Assembly: GCA_002698985.1 (NCBI GenBank)
Contig: PAAY01000020.1
Span: forward strand, 1 to 64,000
Direction: 5' to 3'
DNA from: Saprospirales bacterium
GTDB lineage: Bacteria; Bacteroidota; Bacteroidia; Chitinophagales; Saprospiraceae
Length of the DNA: 64,000 nt
This document shows, piece by piece, positions 18,057-27,632 of this stretch. The translations under genes were made by a program, and so were the position numbers. The notes beneath the pieces are model-generated. The model worked only from the letters and a program-made list of their open reading frames with translations, had not been told where the DNA came from and made no database searches. How positions within the stretch are numbered: position 1 is the first letter of the stretch; each line of letters starts with the position of its first letter.

Positions 18057-18554
18057 TCATCTTCTTCCCAGCAGGGCATCGTTGTAATAGCGCACGGCTT
18101 TTTTGTAGTTTTTTTGAGACAGCCTGTGAAACAGCTCGGCACTAAGCCAGGCTCCAACGCCGATGACCCCACCTGTGATCATGGGGTTGTCGCCGTGGTC
18201 TCTGCGGAATTCTTCAGTGCCGGTATGCAGCATGGTTAAAAATGAAATGGTTCCGACAATGGTGAGGCAGGTGCCTATGACCCCATCCGCTCTGGATTTT
18301 TTATAGCGGCTGTGACTGACCGGATATTTTTTTAAAAACTCCGCCAGGTTTTTTCCACGGTAACCTACTGGCTCAAGGTTGCCGCCTGTGCCCAATTGAT
18401 AAAAATAAACCGATGGCCCTTTGCTTAGCATCAAAGGCGATATGCTTACTTTTTTCAGGGGATATTCAACCAGACTGATGGTGTCTTGAGCGGGAGCCTT
18501 TTGGATAAAAAGGCCCAATGTGAAAACGATGAAAATGCTTGTATATAGTTTCAT
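18057..18554 (-). CDS. Secreted protein of unknown function
   Basis: 165 residues from the ATG at 18554, which begins a signal peptide ending QKAPAQ; the open frame starts 10 codons earlier. I do not recognise the family. A mid-protein basic stretch (RYKKSRADG) is followed by two hydrophobic segments (VIGTCLTIVGTISFLTML and MITGGVIGVGAWLSAELF), so it may be membrane associated. It lies 19 bp downstream of the lipoprotein gene 18574-19353, probably in the same transcript. Confidence 0.65.
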   Translation of the reverse strand: MKLYTSIFIVFTLGLFIQKAPAQDTISLVEYPLKKVSISPLMLSKGPSVYFYQLGTGGNLEPVGYRGKNLAEFLKKYPVSHSRYKKSRADGVIGTCLTIVGTISFLTMLHTGTEEFRRDHGDNPMITGGVIGVGAWLSAELFHRLSQKNYKKAVRYYNDALLGRR

Positions 18555-18573
18555 ATTTGAAAGTTTTATCCAC

Positions 18574-19353
18574 TTACTTATCAACTATTGCCCGGTGTTT
18601 GAACACGCCGTCCTTCAATCTTCCGTAATAGTAACTATCACCGTTCCTGTCCTCGGCATATAGATCAACGGTCAGCTCAATGGTGATGTCATAAATGAGA
18701 TAAAAAGGAGTTTCGGTTATTTGAAGGTCGGTAATGACCAGTTTGTCATTTTTGTTTTTGCGTTCTGTGGAGCCATTGTGAATCCAACCTTGAATACAGT
18801 CCGTTCTTCTGTCAAAACCTGCATAATAAGTGGTATCCCCGCAATTCCAGGTAATAGATAATCTCCAGCCATTTTGATTTTCCTTGTTTTCCCATTCTTT
18901 TTCACCCAGGCTGATAAATTCATCCATGAGGGTTTTAATAGCGGGCAAGGTGCTGTCGGCACTTTCCAGGGCAGGTGTCGAGAGAGCTATTTTAGGTATT
19001 AAATAATTGGTTGGGACTCCAGCGCATGTAACGGTTGAATGTTCTGGTTTTTTAGCATAGAAGAGAAAAGACAATCCCACTCCGGAAAATTTGTTGGGAT
19101 CAATTTCAAAGGGATAAGAGGAGGTGCCCCTTGTGAAATAAGTAGTGAGGTTGTTGTATAAATCGTCGTCCGAAACGCAAAATTCCTGGCCTTTGATGGT
19201 TGCTTTGAAATACTGATCGGAGCTGATTCCGTCGCAGGAAAACTTAAGGGCTTTGGTGCATTGATACTGCAGGTTGTAAAATGGATGAGCATCATCTTTT
19301 TTACAGGAGTTGGAAATGCTCAGTGCCAACAGAATAAAAAATATCTTTTTCAT
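18574..19353 (-). CDS. Lipoprotein of unknown function
   Basis: 259 residues with a lipoprotein signal (LALSISNSC, Cys17) followed by the KKDD sequence common after lipobox cysteines in this phylum. It contains several cysteines in the mature part and repeated patches of Tyr and Asp. No known domain is recognised. It is probably co-transcribed with 18057-18554. A stem-loop at 19373-19403 separates it from the lipoprotein gene upstream. Confidence 0.65.
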   Translation of the reverse strand: MKKIFFILLALSISNSCKKDDAHPFYNLQYQCTKALKFSCDGISSDQYFKATIKGQEFCVSDDDLYNNLTTYFTRGTSSYPFEIDPNKFSGVGLSFLFYAKKPEHSTVTCAGVPTNYLIPKIALSTPALESADSTLPAIKTLMDEFISLGEKEWENKENQNGWRLSITWNCGDTTYYAGFDRRTDCIQGWIHNGSTERKNKNDKLVITDLQITETPFYLIYDITIELTVDLYAEDRNGDSYYYGRLKDGVFKHRAIVDK

Positions 19354-19372
19354 TGGTGGATGGTTTTAAATG

Positions 19373-19403
19373 GCCGGAGGCCAACCCGTTGAGGGCCTCC
19401 GGC
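19373..19403 (-). terminator. Stem-loop between two lipoprotein genes
   Basis: GCCGGAGGCC (19373-19382) and GGCCTCCGGC (19394-19403) form a perfect 10-bp stem with an 11-nt loop, 23 nt after the stop of the gene ending at 19427. The following bases on the minus strand are ATTTAAAACC, only weakly U-rich. Confidence 0.5.
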
Positions 19404-19426
19404 AGTTTGATATTCAGTCAGTTGCA

Positions 19427-20806
19427 TCATGGAATGGGACCACCATCGGTAACATTCAGCACAAACAATTGCTGTGTATCAGAGCAGTTGTTTCGAGCCT
19501 GCAGTTGCACCTGGCCTTCCGTCATGTCGGCATCCCATAGCACCTCAATGCAATGGCCAATAGTATTGACGATGGTTCCGTTTTGCACGAACCATTCAAA
19601 TTCCATGTTGGAATTTAAAGAAATATCTGTATTGCAGTACTGGTATGTATGCTGTGAAGGTGGATCAACCGCTTTTGGGCCAGTCACGGCAATGCCGCCA
19701 AACCCACCAGCCAGAGTGCGTAAATCCCTCGTGATAGTGTTATCATCTGTAATGTTTTCAGCACAGTTTGAAGTCCATTCTGTGGTTACTTCGTTAAAAT
19801 TCGGCAATTGTGTGATTTCAACGATGTGGGGTTCCTGAGTGGTGATGAATCCAGGAATCCCGCCTTGATTAACCCAATCTATTGTTATCACATCATCGCC
19901 GTAGCCATAGGCACGGTAAACTGCAGACTCACAGCTTGTGAATCTCAGCGATGCTCCCATAGGGGCATCGCAATCGGGACAGCAATCTTTGAGGATGGCA
20001 AAGATGATGGCAAAAGTAATTTTAGCAGCGGATATGTAAATGGAGGCACTTTGAATGGTACTTGTGACTATGGTGAGTCCCAAATCAATAGCCGCATTCT
20101 TAATGATCCCTAAAAAAGCCGTCGCCGTTAACCATCCTTCAAATACTCCTGTGAAGAAGCAACTAACTTCTAACCAGAAATCACAGCCACGGTTACCAGT
20201 GAGGCGTCCATCCATGAGACTGTACTGCTCTCCGTTTGCACCCCAAATGCCTGTGAGATAATCCAATGAACTTTTGACATATTCTGACATTGCCCTGAGC
20301 AATTCTTTCTCATCGCAGGTCAGTTTTGTACTTGATTCAATTCCGGGTTCCAGTGCCTGTACCCGCAATTTGATTACATCCAGTCCTTCCTGGTTAGCTA
20401 TGCCGTTCAGAACTGCGTTGGCGATTTCTAAATAAGCGGCATTGTAATTGGCACTGGAAAATCCATTGGAAAGCAGGTAATTCAGCCTTCCATTGATATC
20501 CAGTCCACTCATGGTAGCTTCAATATTATCCCACGAAATTCTGGCAGTGTCTTGAAGTTCCGTAGGAAGGTATTCTCTGATTAATGAGTCAGGAGAGTAC
20601 AAAGCAAAGCTGTTCTCCAGGTAGTAGGAAAATGAAGATCCATAGACACTGAACGTTTCAACTGAATAATTACAGGTTGGCGGAGAACTCAAGAATTGAG
20701 ATTCCGGTAGTGACTCTGAGGTATAATCTTTTGTACAACTTAACATCAGCAAAGTCAAGATTAAGCTAAGAGCAACAAGAGGGCTAAGAAAAGTGATCCT
20801 TTTCAT
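19427..20806 (-). CDS. Lipoprotein of unknown function with PKD-like C-terminus
   Basis: 459 residues. The signal is LILTLLMLSC, with Cys24 as the lipid site. The central part contains a hydrophobic, helix-like stretch (GWLTATAFLGIIKNAAIDLG and on to about residue 270) next to a Cys pair (KDCCPDC). The last 90 residues have a PKD/Ig-like pattern (MEFEWFVQNGTIV ... ADMTEGQVQLQARN ... LNVTDG). No function can be assigned. It is the upstream member of a block of three minus-strand secreted proteins. Confidence 0.65.
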   Translation of the reverse strand: MKRITFLSPLVALSLILTLLMLSCTKDYTSESLPESQFLSSPPTCNYSVETFSVYGSSFSYYLENSFALYSPDSLIREYLPTELQDTARISWDNIEATMSGLDINGRLNYLLSNGFSSANYNAAYLEIANAVLNGIANQEGLDVIKLRVQALEPGIESSTKLTCDEKELLRAMSEYVKSSLDYLTGIWGANGEQYSLMDGRLTGNRGCDFWLEVSCFFTGVFEGWLTATAFLGIIKNAAIDLGLTIVTSTIQSASIYISAAKITFAIIFAILKDCCPDCDAPMGASLRFTSCESAVYRAYGYGDDVITIDWVNQGGIPGFITTQEPHIVEITQLPNFNEVTTEWTSNCAENITDDNTITRDLRTLAGGFGGIAVTGPKAVDPPSQHTYQYCNTDISLNSNMEFEWFVQNGTIVNTIGHCIEVLWDADMTEGQVQLQARNNCSDTQQLFVLNVTDGGPIP

Positions 20807-21296
20807 AGTTTTGCAAAGTTTTAATTAACAATTTGCCCTTCGTCGTCACCGTCCAGGATAAACGGCGAGGGGCTTTTAGTGAATATAATCTTCGTGCGCA
20901 CGCAAAGATTACAAGGTTGACTTCCTGCTGAAGACACCTCCTCCGCTGATCGCCAAACACATTAAAATCTGATCTTCAGAAAGGAAGGATAATTAGGGTA
21001 GTAAATGGCGCTTTTGATTGTGCAAAAAAAAAAAAACTAAATACCAGTCAAGTGTCTGATTAAAATTTTTCAAAATTTAACAATTGCCGAAGATGGGATG
21101 GCATATTGATGCCGGAGCGAAACATCATTTACTTTGGGTTCAGTCTTGGTTGGAGGTGTTACCTATGTCAAAGGGGCAAAGGAGCGGGGATTGGCCGCCC
21201 GCCCTTATAGCGCTGAGCGACCCAGCGTACGCCGTGGTGCATGAACCACCAAAGGGCGCCGATGGCGTGAGCCCATTGTTTAATCCCGTGCCCTCC
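20807..21296. other. 490-bp spacer without a recognised gene
   Basis: It contains an AT-rich part (about 20980-21085) with a run of 13 A at about 21026-21038, and a more GC-rich part next to the sulfotransferase 3' end. The promoter of the gene starting at 20806 should be here, but no clear TAnnTTTG is visible. Plus-strand reading frames that continue into the sulfotransferase gene are antisense shadows. Confidence 0.5.
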
Positions 21297-22958
21297 CTAC
21301 TGCTTCACAAACCTGAGTACAGCGGTGCTGCTCTTGTCCGACACATGCAGCAGGTACATGCCGGCGGGCAAGTTGCCGGTGGCAATGTCGAAGCGGTAGC
21401 CAGCGGCTGTTCCTCCGGCGATGTGTTTTCCGGCAAGGCTGAAGATGTGGTAATTGACAGCGAAGCCGTTGAGGCTCTCAATTTTGAGCTCTTCTGCAAC
21501 GGGGTTGGTCAGCAGGCGGAAATGGTTGGCGCTGCTTCCGGCTTCATCCAGGGCGTTGAAAAGGGTGCACATGCCGGGCAGTGGATCCAGTTCGATGGGT
21601 CCCTGTGGTGTGAGGTCTTTACCGGCAAAAGCCGGATAATCGGGTGCATACCGGATGGCCCTGAATACGGAGTTCTGCGCCGGGTTGTTGCCCTGCGTGA
21701 TGGGCCCCTGTATATTGACGGGGCTCACATAGCGCCAAACTTCCTTCCCGTCTGGTGTCACTTCAAAGAACAAACCGTCGTCGCCTTCGCAAATGAGGGT
21801 ATTGTCGTTGGGCAGGCGCTGTGCGCCGGAGATGTTGGACGAGTAGAAGCTCTCTGGCGGGTCGGCCATGTAGGTCCATGCCAGGTTGTCTGGCCCGTAC
21901 GGCAGGTTCGCATCCAGCAGGTAGTTGCCGTCGGGCAAGAGGGGTGTGGCAATTTCGTCAACGGAGGAGATGAACCCGGCGGGGCGGTCAACGCCATTGT
22001 TGAAAACCAGCACATGGCCGGCACCGGGCAGCCCGTCGGCAATCCAGTGGGCGTTGTGCGGGCCGAAGAGGGTTTTATCGGCGGAGGTGCCCCGGCCGTA
22101 GGCTTCGGGGTTGCCCCAGCGGTAGAGCAGGTCGCCGCCGCGGCCGCTGTTGCCGCCGGAGGAGCCGGCCGCCTCGGTTGTGGTGGTGCTGTGGTCGATG
22201 ATGTAGAACTCGTGGAGGCGGCGGGAGCAGAGGATGATTTGATCCAGGTCGGGATTGTAAGAAAGGCCGTTGCCGTGTATCCAGTCGGCAAAGCCGCCGG
22301 GGCCGCTGCCGGTGCCGGCGCCGTAGTTGATGTCCAGTTTTTCGGGGTGGTCGGCTGGGTTGCCGTAGTTGGGCAGGTTGGGGTCGAAATCCTGCACAAT
22401 GTGGTCGATGGCGTGCCATTCCCACACGATTTCGGCGCTGTCGCTGCCGATGGGTTTCAGTTCCACGATGGATTCGGGCCAGAGGCCCTGGTTGTTGATG
22501 AGGGCGGGGTTGCGGCCCAGGTCAATGGCTTCCTGCTCCGAAATTTGTTCCCATGCCAGCACGAGGATGTTGCCGTTGGGCAGGGGCTCAATATCGTGGT
22601 GTTGGTGGTAATCGGCCGAGGAATAATCGTACGCCCAGACGAGGTTGCCGTCCCAGTCGTATTCTTCGATGCGGCCACCGGTGCCGCCAGCGTTGAAAGC
22701 ACTCGGGATGCGAGCCGTGCGAAGCAGGTGTCCGTTTTCGAGCAGGTAGGTCGATACACCAGGGCTGAAATTGCTCTCCCAACTGTTGATGAGCTCGCCG
22801 CAATTGTCGATCAGGTAGGTGGTTCGGGAACTCAGCGGTGCAAAGAGCGTGTAGCCGTTGAAAGCCAGCGAATCGTTCAGGAACAATCCGACCGTTTGCT
22901 GGCCGTTGGCCGACAGGCCGAAGAAAAGAAAGAGAAAAAGGGAGTAAAGTGATTTCAT
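21297..22958 (-). CDS. Arylsulfotransferase (ASST)-like T9SS cargo protein
   Basis: 553 residues with a signal peptide (LFLFLFFGLSANGQ). The body matches the arylsulfotransferase / bacterial ASST-like beta-propeller family: IDNCGELINSWES, LLENGHLLRT, IEEYDWDGNLVWAYDY, HHDIEPLPNGNILVL and DEIATPLLPDGNYLLD are typical blade motifs. Characterised ASST enzymes transfer sulfate between phenols in the periplasm; whether this one is active is not known. His residues of YHQHHDIEP are candidate active-site residues. The C-terminal 75 residues form a T9SS sorting domain (LPAGMYLLHV). It is a single-gene unit, divergent from bamA. Confidence 0.85.
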   Translation of the reverse strand: MKSLYSLFLFLFFGLSANGQQTVGLFLNDSLAFNGYTLFAPLSSRTTYLIDNCGELINSWESNFSPGVSTYLLENGHLLRTARIPSAFNAGGTGGRIEEYDWDGNLVWAYDYSSADYHQHHDIEPLPNGNILVLAWEQISEQEAIDLGRNPALINNQGLWPESIVELKPIGSDSAEIVWEWHAIDHIVQDFDPNLPNYGNPADHPEKLDINYGAGTGSGPGGFADWIHGNGLSYNPDLDQIILCSRRLHEFYIIDHSTTTTEAAGSSGGNSGRGGDLLYRWGNPEAYGRGTSADKTLFGPHNAHWIADGLPGAGHVLVFNNGVDRPAGFISSVDEIATPLLPDGNYLLDANLPYGPDNLAWTYMADPPESFYSSNISGAQRLPNDNTLICEGDDGLFFEVTPDGKEVWRYVSPVNIQGPITQGNNPAQNSVFRAIRYAPDYPAFAGKDLTPQGPIELDPLPGMCTLFNALDEAGSSANHFRLLTNPVAEELKIESLNGFAVNYHIFSLAGKHIAGGTAAGYRFDIATGNLPAGMYLLHVSDKSSTAVLRFVKQ

Positions 22959-23303
22959 TCTGTAAAATTTCGGCGCAAGATAGTTGATGTGAGCGGAGGT
23001 TTAAAAGTGCCTGAAAATGTGCGTGAAACCAGGCTTGTCATTGGACTTGATTGGCACCTTGCCGACGCAAGCCCTAAAAATTGGGCCGCAGGCCCGAAGA
23101 GATACAACCCGCAGGCGAGCACCCGGCACTTTGGTAGCGTGAAGTGACGGGGTGTCGGCAAAAGCCGCCAAAGTGAACATTTCTGCTGTTGAACTTCAGC
23201 CGTTTGCGCAAAGCTCCGTTTCTTTGCACGTCTTTTTGAAAAGCTTTTTTGGAATACGTATTATCAGGGCAAGTCCCGGTGTACATAACTTTTGACTCAC
23301 CTC
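22959..23303. other. Divergent spacer between the ASST-like gene and bamA
   Basis: It should hold both promoters. TATCTTGC on the minus strand near 22976-22983 is a near match to TAnnTTTG for the ASST-like gene. TAACTTTTG at about 23287-23295 is a near match for bamA. A GGGCCGCAGGCCC stem-loop lies around 23083. No gene is seen. Confidence 0.45.
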
Positions 23304-25874
23304 ATGTTGACTACTTTCAGAAATCTTCTGTTGCTTCTTTTCACGGTTTGTTTTAGCGTGGCAGCCGGTGCACAGGTGGAAACCGACAGCCTGCCCTATG
23401 CAACTTATGACAAACCTGCCGATTACGAGATCGGCGGAGTGAAAGTGACCGGCAACCAGTTCAGCGACCCTACGGCCATCATCTCCATTGCCGGATTCAG
23501 GGTGGGTGACCGCATCCGGGTGCCGGGCAAGGAAATCCAGCGGGCCGTTAAATCGCTGATGAAACTGAGCCTTTTCACCAATGTGGAAATTCTGAAAGAG
23601 AAGACCATCGGTGATGTGATCTTCCTCATCATCCACGTTCAGGAACGGCCCAGGCTCACCACCCACTCCTTCAGGGGAGTGAAGAAAGGTGCCCACGACG
23701 ACCTCAACGAGGAGGTGAACAAATACCTCATCAAAGGCGGTATCGTGACCGATGCCATCAAGAGCAATGCCGCCAGGGCCATCGAGAAGTATTACGAAGA
23801 AAAGGGCTTTCTCGATTGCCGGGTGAATGTGGAGGAGCACCCCGACACCACCCGCATCAACGCCGTCAGGTTGGTGTTCGACATCAACAAGAACAGGAAG
23901 GTGAAAATCGAAGACATCACTTTCAGCGGCGTCAACAATGTGAAGGTGCGCAAGGTGCGAAACCTGATGAAGAACACCCGTCGCAAAAAGCGCCTCCTCT
24001 CTGGTTCCAAGCTTATCAAAAAGGATTACGAAGAAGATAAAAAGGCCATCATCGACTATTACAATACGATTGGTTTCCGCGATGCCCGCATCGTGAAAGA
24101 CACGATCTGGCGGGTGAAAGACAAGGATGGCAAGCCCGGCGACCTCATCGTTCACCTCGACATAGAAGAGGGCAACCGCTACTATTTCCGCAACATCACC
24201 TTCAAAGGTAACTCCATCTACGACGATGCCACCCTGGCCAACATCCTCGGCATCAGCAAAGGCGATGTTTACAACAAGGAACTGCTGACCACCCGCCTCA
24301 CTTTCAGCCAGGACGGCCGGGATGTGACCAGCCTCTACATGGACAACGGTTACCTCTTCTTCAATGTGGATCCAGTTGAAGTGGCCATTTCAGATGACAG
24401 CATCGACCTGGACATCCGCATCTTCGAAGGGCCGCAGGCCACCATCGACAAGGTGGTGATCAAGGGCAACGACCGTACGCACGAGCACGTCATACGCCGT
24501 GAGCTTCGCACCCTTCCAGGCGCCAAGTTCAGCCGCTCTGACATCATCCGCTCTCAGCGTGAGATCATCAACCTGGGCTACTTCAATGCCGAAAACCTCG
24601 GCATCAATACCCCGGTGAACCCGCAGCGAGGAACGGTTGACATAGAATACACCGTGGAAGAAAAGCCCAGCGACCAGTTGGAATTGTCGGCAGGCTGGGG
24701 TGGCCGTGGCCGCGGTGTCATCGGCACCCTGGGTGTGGCTTTCAACAACTTCTCGCTGCGCAACATCAAGGACCGCAGCACCTGGAGCCCATTGCCGCAA
24801 GGCGACGGACAACGACTCAGCATCCGGGCTCAGACCAACGGCCGCTATTACCAGTCGTACAACATGTCCTTTACCGAGCCCTGGCTGGGTGGCAAAAAGC
24901 CCACTTCTTTTACCGTGGCTACCTATGCTTCCATCCTCAGCAATGGCTTCCAGAAAACTTCAGACCTCTATGGCCGCCTGGTGAATGCCGGACTGACCGT
25001 GAGCCTCGGTACCCGCCTCAAATGGCCGGATGACAACTTCATCTCGTCAACGGCGCTGAACCTGCAGAACATTTCACTTCAGAATTACAGCTTCGGCCGC
25101 GGCTTCTTCCGCACCGACAGGGGTGAAATCGTTGACCAGGGTGATTACCGGAATTTCTCCATCACCCAAACTTTTGCCCGTTCCAGCATCAACAACCCGA
25201 TTTTCCCACAGGACGGTAGCAAAGTGTCGCTTTCTGTGCAACTGACACCGCCTTATTCACTGTTCACCAACCGCGATTACGCAAACGAAGGTCCTGAGGA
25301 CCGCTTCAAGATGCTGGAGTACCACAAGTGGAAAATCGAGGCCGACTGGTACCAGACCCTTGTGGGCAAGCTTACCGTCAGGGCCAATGCCAAATTTGGT
25401 TTCCTCGGTGCCTACAACAAGTCCATCGGCGTATCGCCATTTGAGCGTTTTCAACTGGGTGGTGATGGCCTCAACAACCAGCAGTTCGGCTACTTTACCG
25501 GAACGGAGATCATCTCGATGAGGGGCTACTCTCCGCAAGACCTGGAGAACAACCGCTTCGATCCGAACAACCCCAACGACATAGCCGCCACGCCGCTGTA
25601 CCAGAAAATCACCATGGAGTTGCGCTACCCGCTCTCGCTGCAACCTACCAGCACCATTTATGTGATGGCTTTTGCCCAGGGCGGTAACTCCTGGAAAGCG
25701 GCCAGCGACTACAATCCTTTCGACATGAAGCGCTCGGTGGGGGCAGGCTTGAGGGTCTTCCTGCCCATGTTCGGTGTGCTCGGATTTGACTGGGGTATCG
25801 GCTTCGACAAGAATTCCACCAAGTTCTCCGACCTGACCAGGTTCAACATCGTGCTCGGATTTGAGCCGGAGTAA
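23304..25874 (+). CDS. bamA: Outer membrane protein assembly factor BamA
   Basis: 856 residues from the ATG at 23304; the open frame begins with a TTG 12 nt upstream. A signal peptide (LLLLFTVCFSVAAGAQ) is followed by five POTRA domains (about 30-430; for example VTGNQF, IKGNDRTHEHVIRREL) and a 16-strand Omp85 barrel (about 450-856). The lid-lock motif of loop 6 reads MRGYSPQDLE in place of the usual VRGF. BamA inserts beta-barrel proteins into the outer membrane. The length and start fit Bacteroidota BamA. No cell-envelope operon partners are adjacent. Confidence 0.93.
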   Translation: MLTTFRNLLLLLFTVCFSVAAGAQVETDSLPYATYDKPADYEIGGVKVTGNQFSDPTAIISIAGFRVGDRIRVPGKEIQRAVKSLMKLSLFTNVEILKEKTIGDVIFLIIHVQERPRLTTHSFRGVKKGAHDDLNEEVNKYLIKGGIVTDAIKSNAARAIEKYYEEKGFLDCRVNVEEHPDTTRINAVRLVFDINKNRKVKIEDITFSGVNNVKVRKVRNLMKNTRRKKRLLSGSKLIKKDYEEDKKAIIDYYNTIGFRDARIVKDTIWRVKDKDGKPGDLIVHLDIEEGNRYYFRNITFKGNSIYDDATLANILGISKGDVYNKELLTTRLTFSQDGRDVTSLYMDNGYLFFNVDPVEVAISDDSIDLDIRIFEGPQATIDKVVIKGNDRTHEHVIRRELRTLPGAKFSRSDIIRSQREIINLGYFNAENLGINTPVNPQRGTVDIEYTVEEKPSDQLELSAGWGGRGRGVIGTLGVAFNNFSLRNIKDRSTWSPLPQGDGQRLSIRAQTNGRYYQSYNMSFTEPWLGGKKPTSFTVATYASILSNGFQKTSDLYGRLVNAGLTVSLGTRLKWPDDNFISSTALNLQNISLQNYSFGRGFFRTDRGEIVDQGDYRNFSITQTFARSSINNPIFPQDGSKVSLSVQLTPPYSLFTNRDYANEGPEDRFKMLEYHKWKIEADWYQTLVGKLTVRANAKFGFLGAYNKSIGVSPFERFQLGGDGLNNQQFGYFTGTEIISMRGYSPQDLENNRFDPNNPNDIAATPLYQKITMELRYPLSLQPTSTIYVMAFAQGGNSWKAASDYNPFDMKRSVGAGLRVFLPMFGVLGFDWGIGFDKNSTKFSDLTRFNIVLGFEPE

Positions 25875-25913
25875 GGTGGGGTGGCTCATCCAGGTTTCCT
25901 GAATAAAAGTTTT

Positions 25914-25964
25914 ATCATTTCTTTGCAAATTAGAAGTCCAACTTCTAATTTGCAAAGAAATGAT
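25914..25964. repeat. 51-bp perfect hairpin enclosing the start codon of a DUF4143 ATPase
   Basis: Arms of 24 bp (25914-25937 and 25941-25964) are exact reverse complements around the 3-nt loop CCA. The ATG at 25960-25962 is inside the right arm. If transcribed, the start codon would be fully sequestered. Confidence 0.9.
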
Positions 25965-27123
25965 TCAAAGAGCCCTTTCACCATTCATTCAGAAGGCATT
26001 CAAGAAAATGCCGGTTGTGGCTGTGACCGGCCCCAGACAAAGTGGGAAGTCCACCTTGCTGAAGATGCTTTTCCCAACGCTGGCTTATGCCAATCTGGAA
26101 GACCTCGAGAAGCGTCGTTTTGCTGAATCTGATCCCAAAGGCTTCCTTTCAGACCTCGGCTTCCCCGCCGTTATCGATGAGATCCAATATGTTCCGGATT
26201 TGCTTTCTTACATACAGGTCATTTCAGATGAGCAAGGGCGAAACGGGCTTTATGTGATCAGTGGTTCCAACAACCTCCTGCTGATGGAGAGCGTGTCGCA
26301 AAGCCTTGCAGGCAGGGTGGCAATTTTCAATTTACTTCCTTTCTCCCTCCGGGAAATAGATGGCACCGAATACCGCCTGAACTCATGGCGGGATTACATT
26401 TTTCAGGGTTTTTACCCAAGGATTTACGATCAGGACCTCGAGCCTTCGGAATGGCTGGCTGATTACATCAAGACTTATGTCGAGAGAGATGTACGGCAAT
26501 TGGTCAATGTGAGTGACTTGTCTGCTTTCAGGCATTTCATGGAGCTGTGTGCAGGCAGGATCGGTCAGCTGGTGAATTTATCCGACATCGGAACCCTGGT
26601 TGGGGTGAGTTACCAGACCATCAAAAAATGGATGAGCGTGCTGGAAACGGGTTTTATCATCCATCTGTTGAGGCCCTACCATCGCAATTTCAACAAACGT
26701 ATCAGCAAGTCTCCAAAGTTGTATTTCTACGACACCGGATTGGCTTGCAATCTGCTCGGCATCAGAAATGCCGAAGAGCTAAACCGGCATTTTGCCATGG
26801 GGGCCCTGTTTGAAAATTTTGTGATCAATGAGATCCTCAAAAATCATCTGAACAGCAACCTGACGCCCCGGATGTACTTCTTCAATGCTGCCGGAAACAT
26901 GGAGGTTGATCTGGTCATGGAGCAGGCAGGGCGTTTGATTCCGGTGGAGATCAAGGCTTCGCAAACCATCAACCCTGCTTTTTTCAAGAATCTGGAAAAG
27001 TTTTCGGGCCTGGCTGGTGTTCCGGCAGATGACCGGTATGTAATATACGGCGGAGAGGAGGTTCAGAAACGGAGCCTGGGCAATGTACTGAGTTGGCGAA
27101 AACTTGAACATTTACCCCTTTGA
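25960..27123 (+). CDS. AAA ATPase, DUF4143 family
   Basis: 387 residues. Walker A is GPRQSGKST at 24-32, Walker B is VIDEIQY near residue 72, and the AAA sensor region reads VISGSNN. The C-terminal DUF4143 part has ENFVINEI near 285-295 and VDLVMEQ ... IPVEIKAS near 320-335, a pattern like PD-(D/E)XK nucleases. The role of these ATPases is not known. It differs from the one at 1315-2571 in length and sequence. Its ATG lies within a 51-bp hairpin, and nothing suggests an operon with the preceding bamA. Confidence 0.9.
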   Translation: MIQRALSPFIQKAFKKMPVVAVTGPRQSGKSTLLKMLFPTLAYANLEDLEKRRFAESDPKGFLSDLGFPAVIDEIQYVPDLLSYIQVISDEQGRNGLYVISGSNNLLLMESVSQSLAGRVAIFNLLPFSLREIDGTEYRLNSWRDYIFQGFYPRIYDQDLEPSEWLADYIKTYVERDVRQLVNVSDLSAFRHFMELCAGRIGQLVNLSDIGTLVGVSYQTIKKWMSVLETGFIIHLLRPYHRNFNKRISKSPKLYFYDTGLACNLLGIRNAEELNRHFAMGALFENFVINEILKNHLNSNLTPRMYFFNAAGNMEVDLVMEQAGRLIPVEIKASQTINPAFFKNLEKFSGLAGVPADDRYVIYGGEEVQKRSLGNVLSWRKLEHLPL

Positions 27124-27218
27124 GCCCGCATTGACTTTGTGTCCTTTGAAATGCCCGCTCATTTCCCAATCTTTGCTTCCCTTCGGAAAACACGAGTCAG
27201 GCTCACAATAGAGACATC

Positions 27219-27632
27219 ATGAAGAAATCATCACGGAGGAAGTTCGTTCAGCAGGCCGGATTGGCGGCGTTGGCGCCAGTTGCAATGCCGGGCTTACCAT
27301 CCGGTAAAGCTGAGGAGTTGAAAAACGTTTTCATCCACCAGGTTTACTTCTGGCTGAAAAACCCCGGCAGCGATGCCGGCCGTGAAAAATTGATCGAAGG
27401 CCTGAAAAAATACCTCACAGGTATCGAGGTGCTTCAGGCCTATCATATTGGTGTGCCCGCCGGCACGCCACGCACCGTGGTTGATGGAAGCTATGATGTT
27501 TCGTGGCTTGCCGTGTTCAAAGACAAAGCCGCCCAGGATGCCTACCAGGTGCACCCCGACCACAAAAAGTTTGTGGACGAATACGGGCCGCTCTTCGAAA
27601 AGGTCATCGTCTATGATTCCGTAGATTCCTGA
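27219..27632 (+). CDS. Dabb (stress-responsive alpha/beta barrel) family protein with Tat-like signal
   Basis: 137 residues. The N-terminus MKKSSRRKFVQQAGLAALAP has a twin-arginine pattern (SRRKF), so export by the Tat pathway is likely. Residues 35-137 form a Dabb ferredoxin-like fold (IHQVYFWLKN ... YHIGVPA ... YDVSWLAVFKDKAAQDAYQ ... HKKFVDE). Dabb proteins are small dimeric barrels of mostly unknown function. It is followed 114 bp later by the aminopeptidase P gene; the spacer is made of repeats. Confidence 0.88.
   Translation: MKKSSRRKFVQQAGLAALAPVAMPGLPSGKAEELKNVFIHQVYFWLKNPGSDAGREKLIEGLKKYLTGIEVLQAYHIGVPAGTPRTVVDGSYDVSWLAVFKDKAAQDAYQVHPDHKKFVDEYGPLFEKVIVYDSVDS

Noticed and set aside
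21084-22952. 622-codon plus-strand open frame rich in Val, Gly and Ala
   Set aside because: It is antisense to the ASST-like gene, which has a signal peptide, family motifs and a T9SS domain; the opposite frame has none.
23196-24155. 319-codon minus-strand open frame over the bamA 5' end
   Set aside because: Antisense to clear POTRA domains of BamA and without any family motif.
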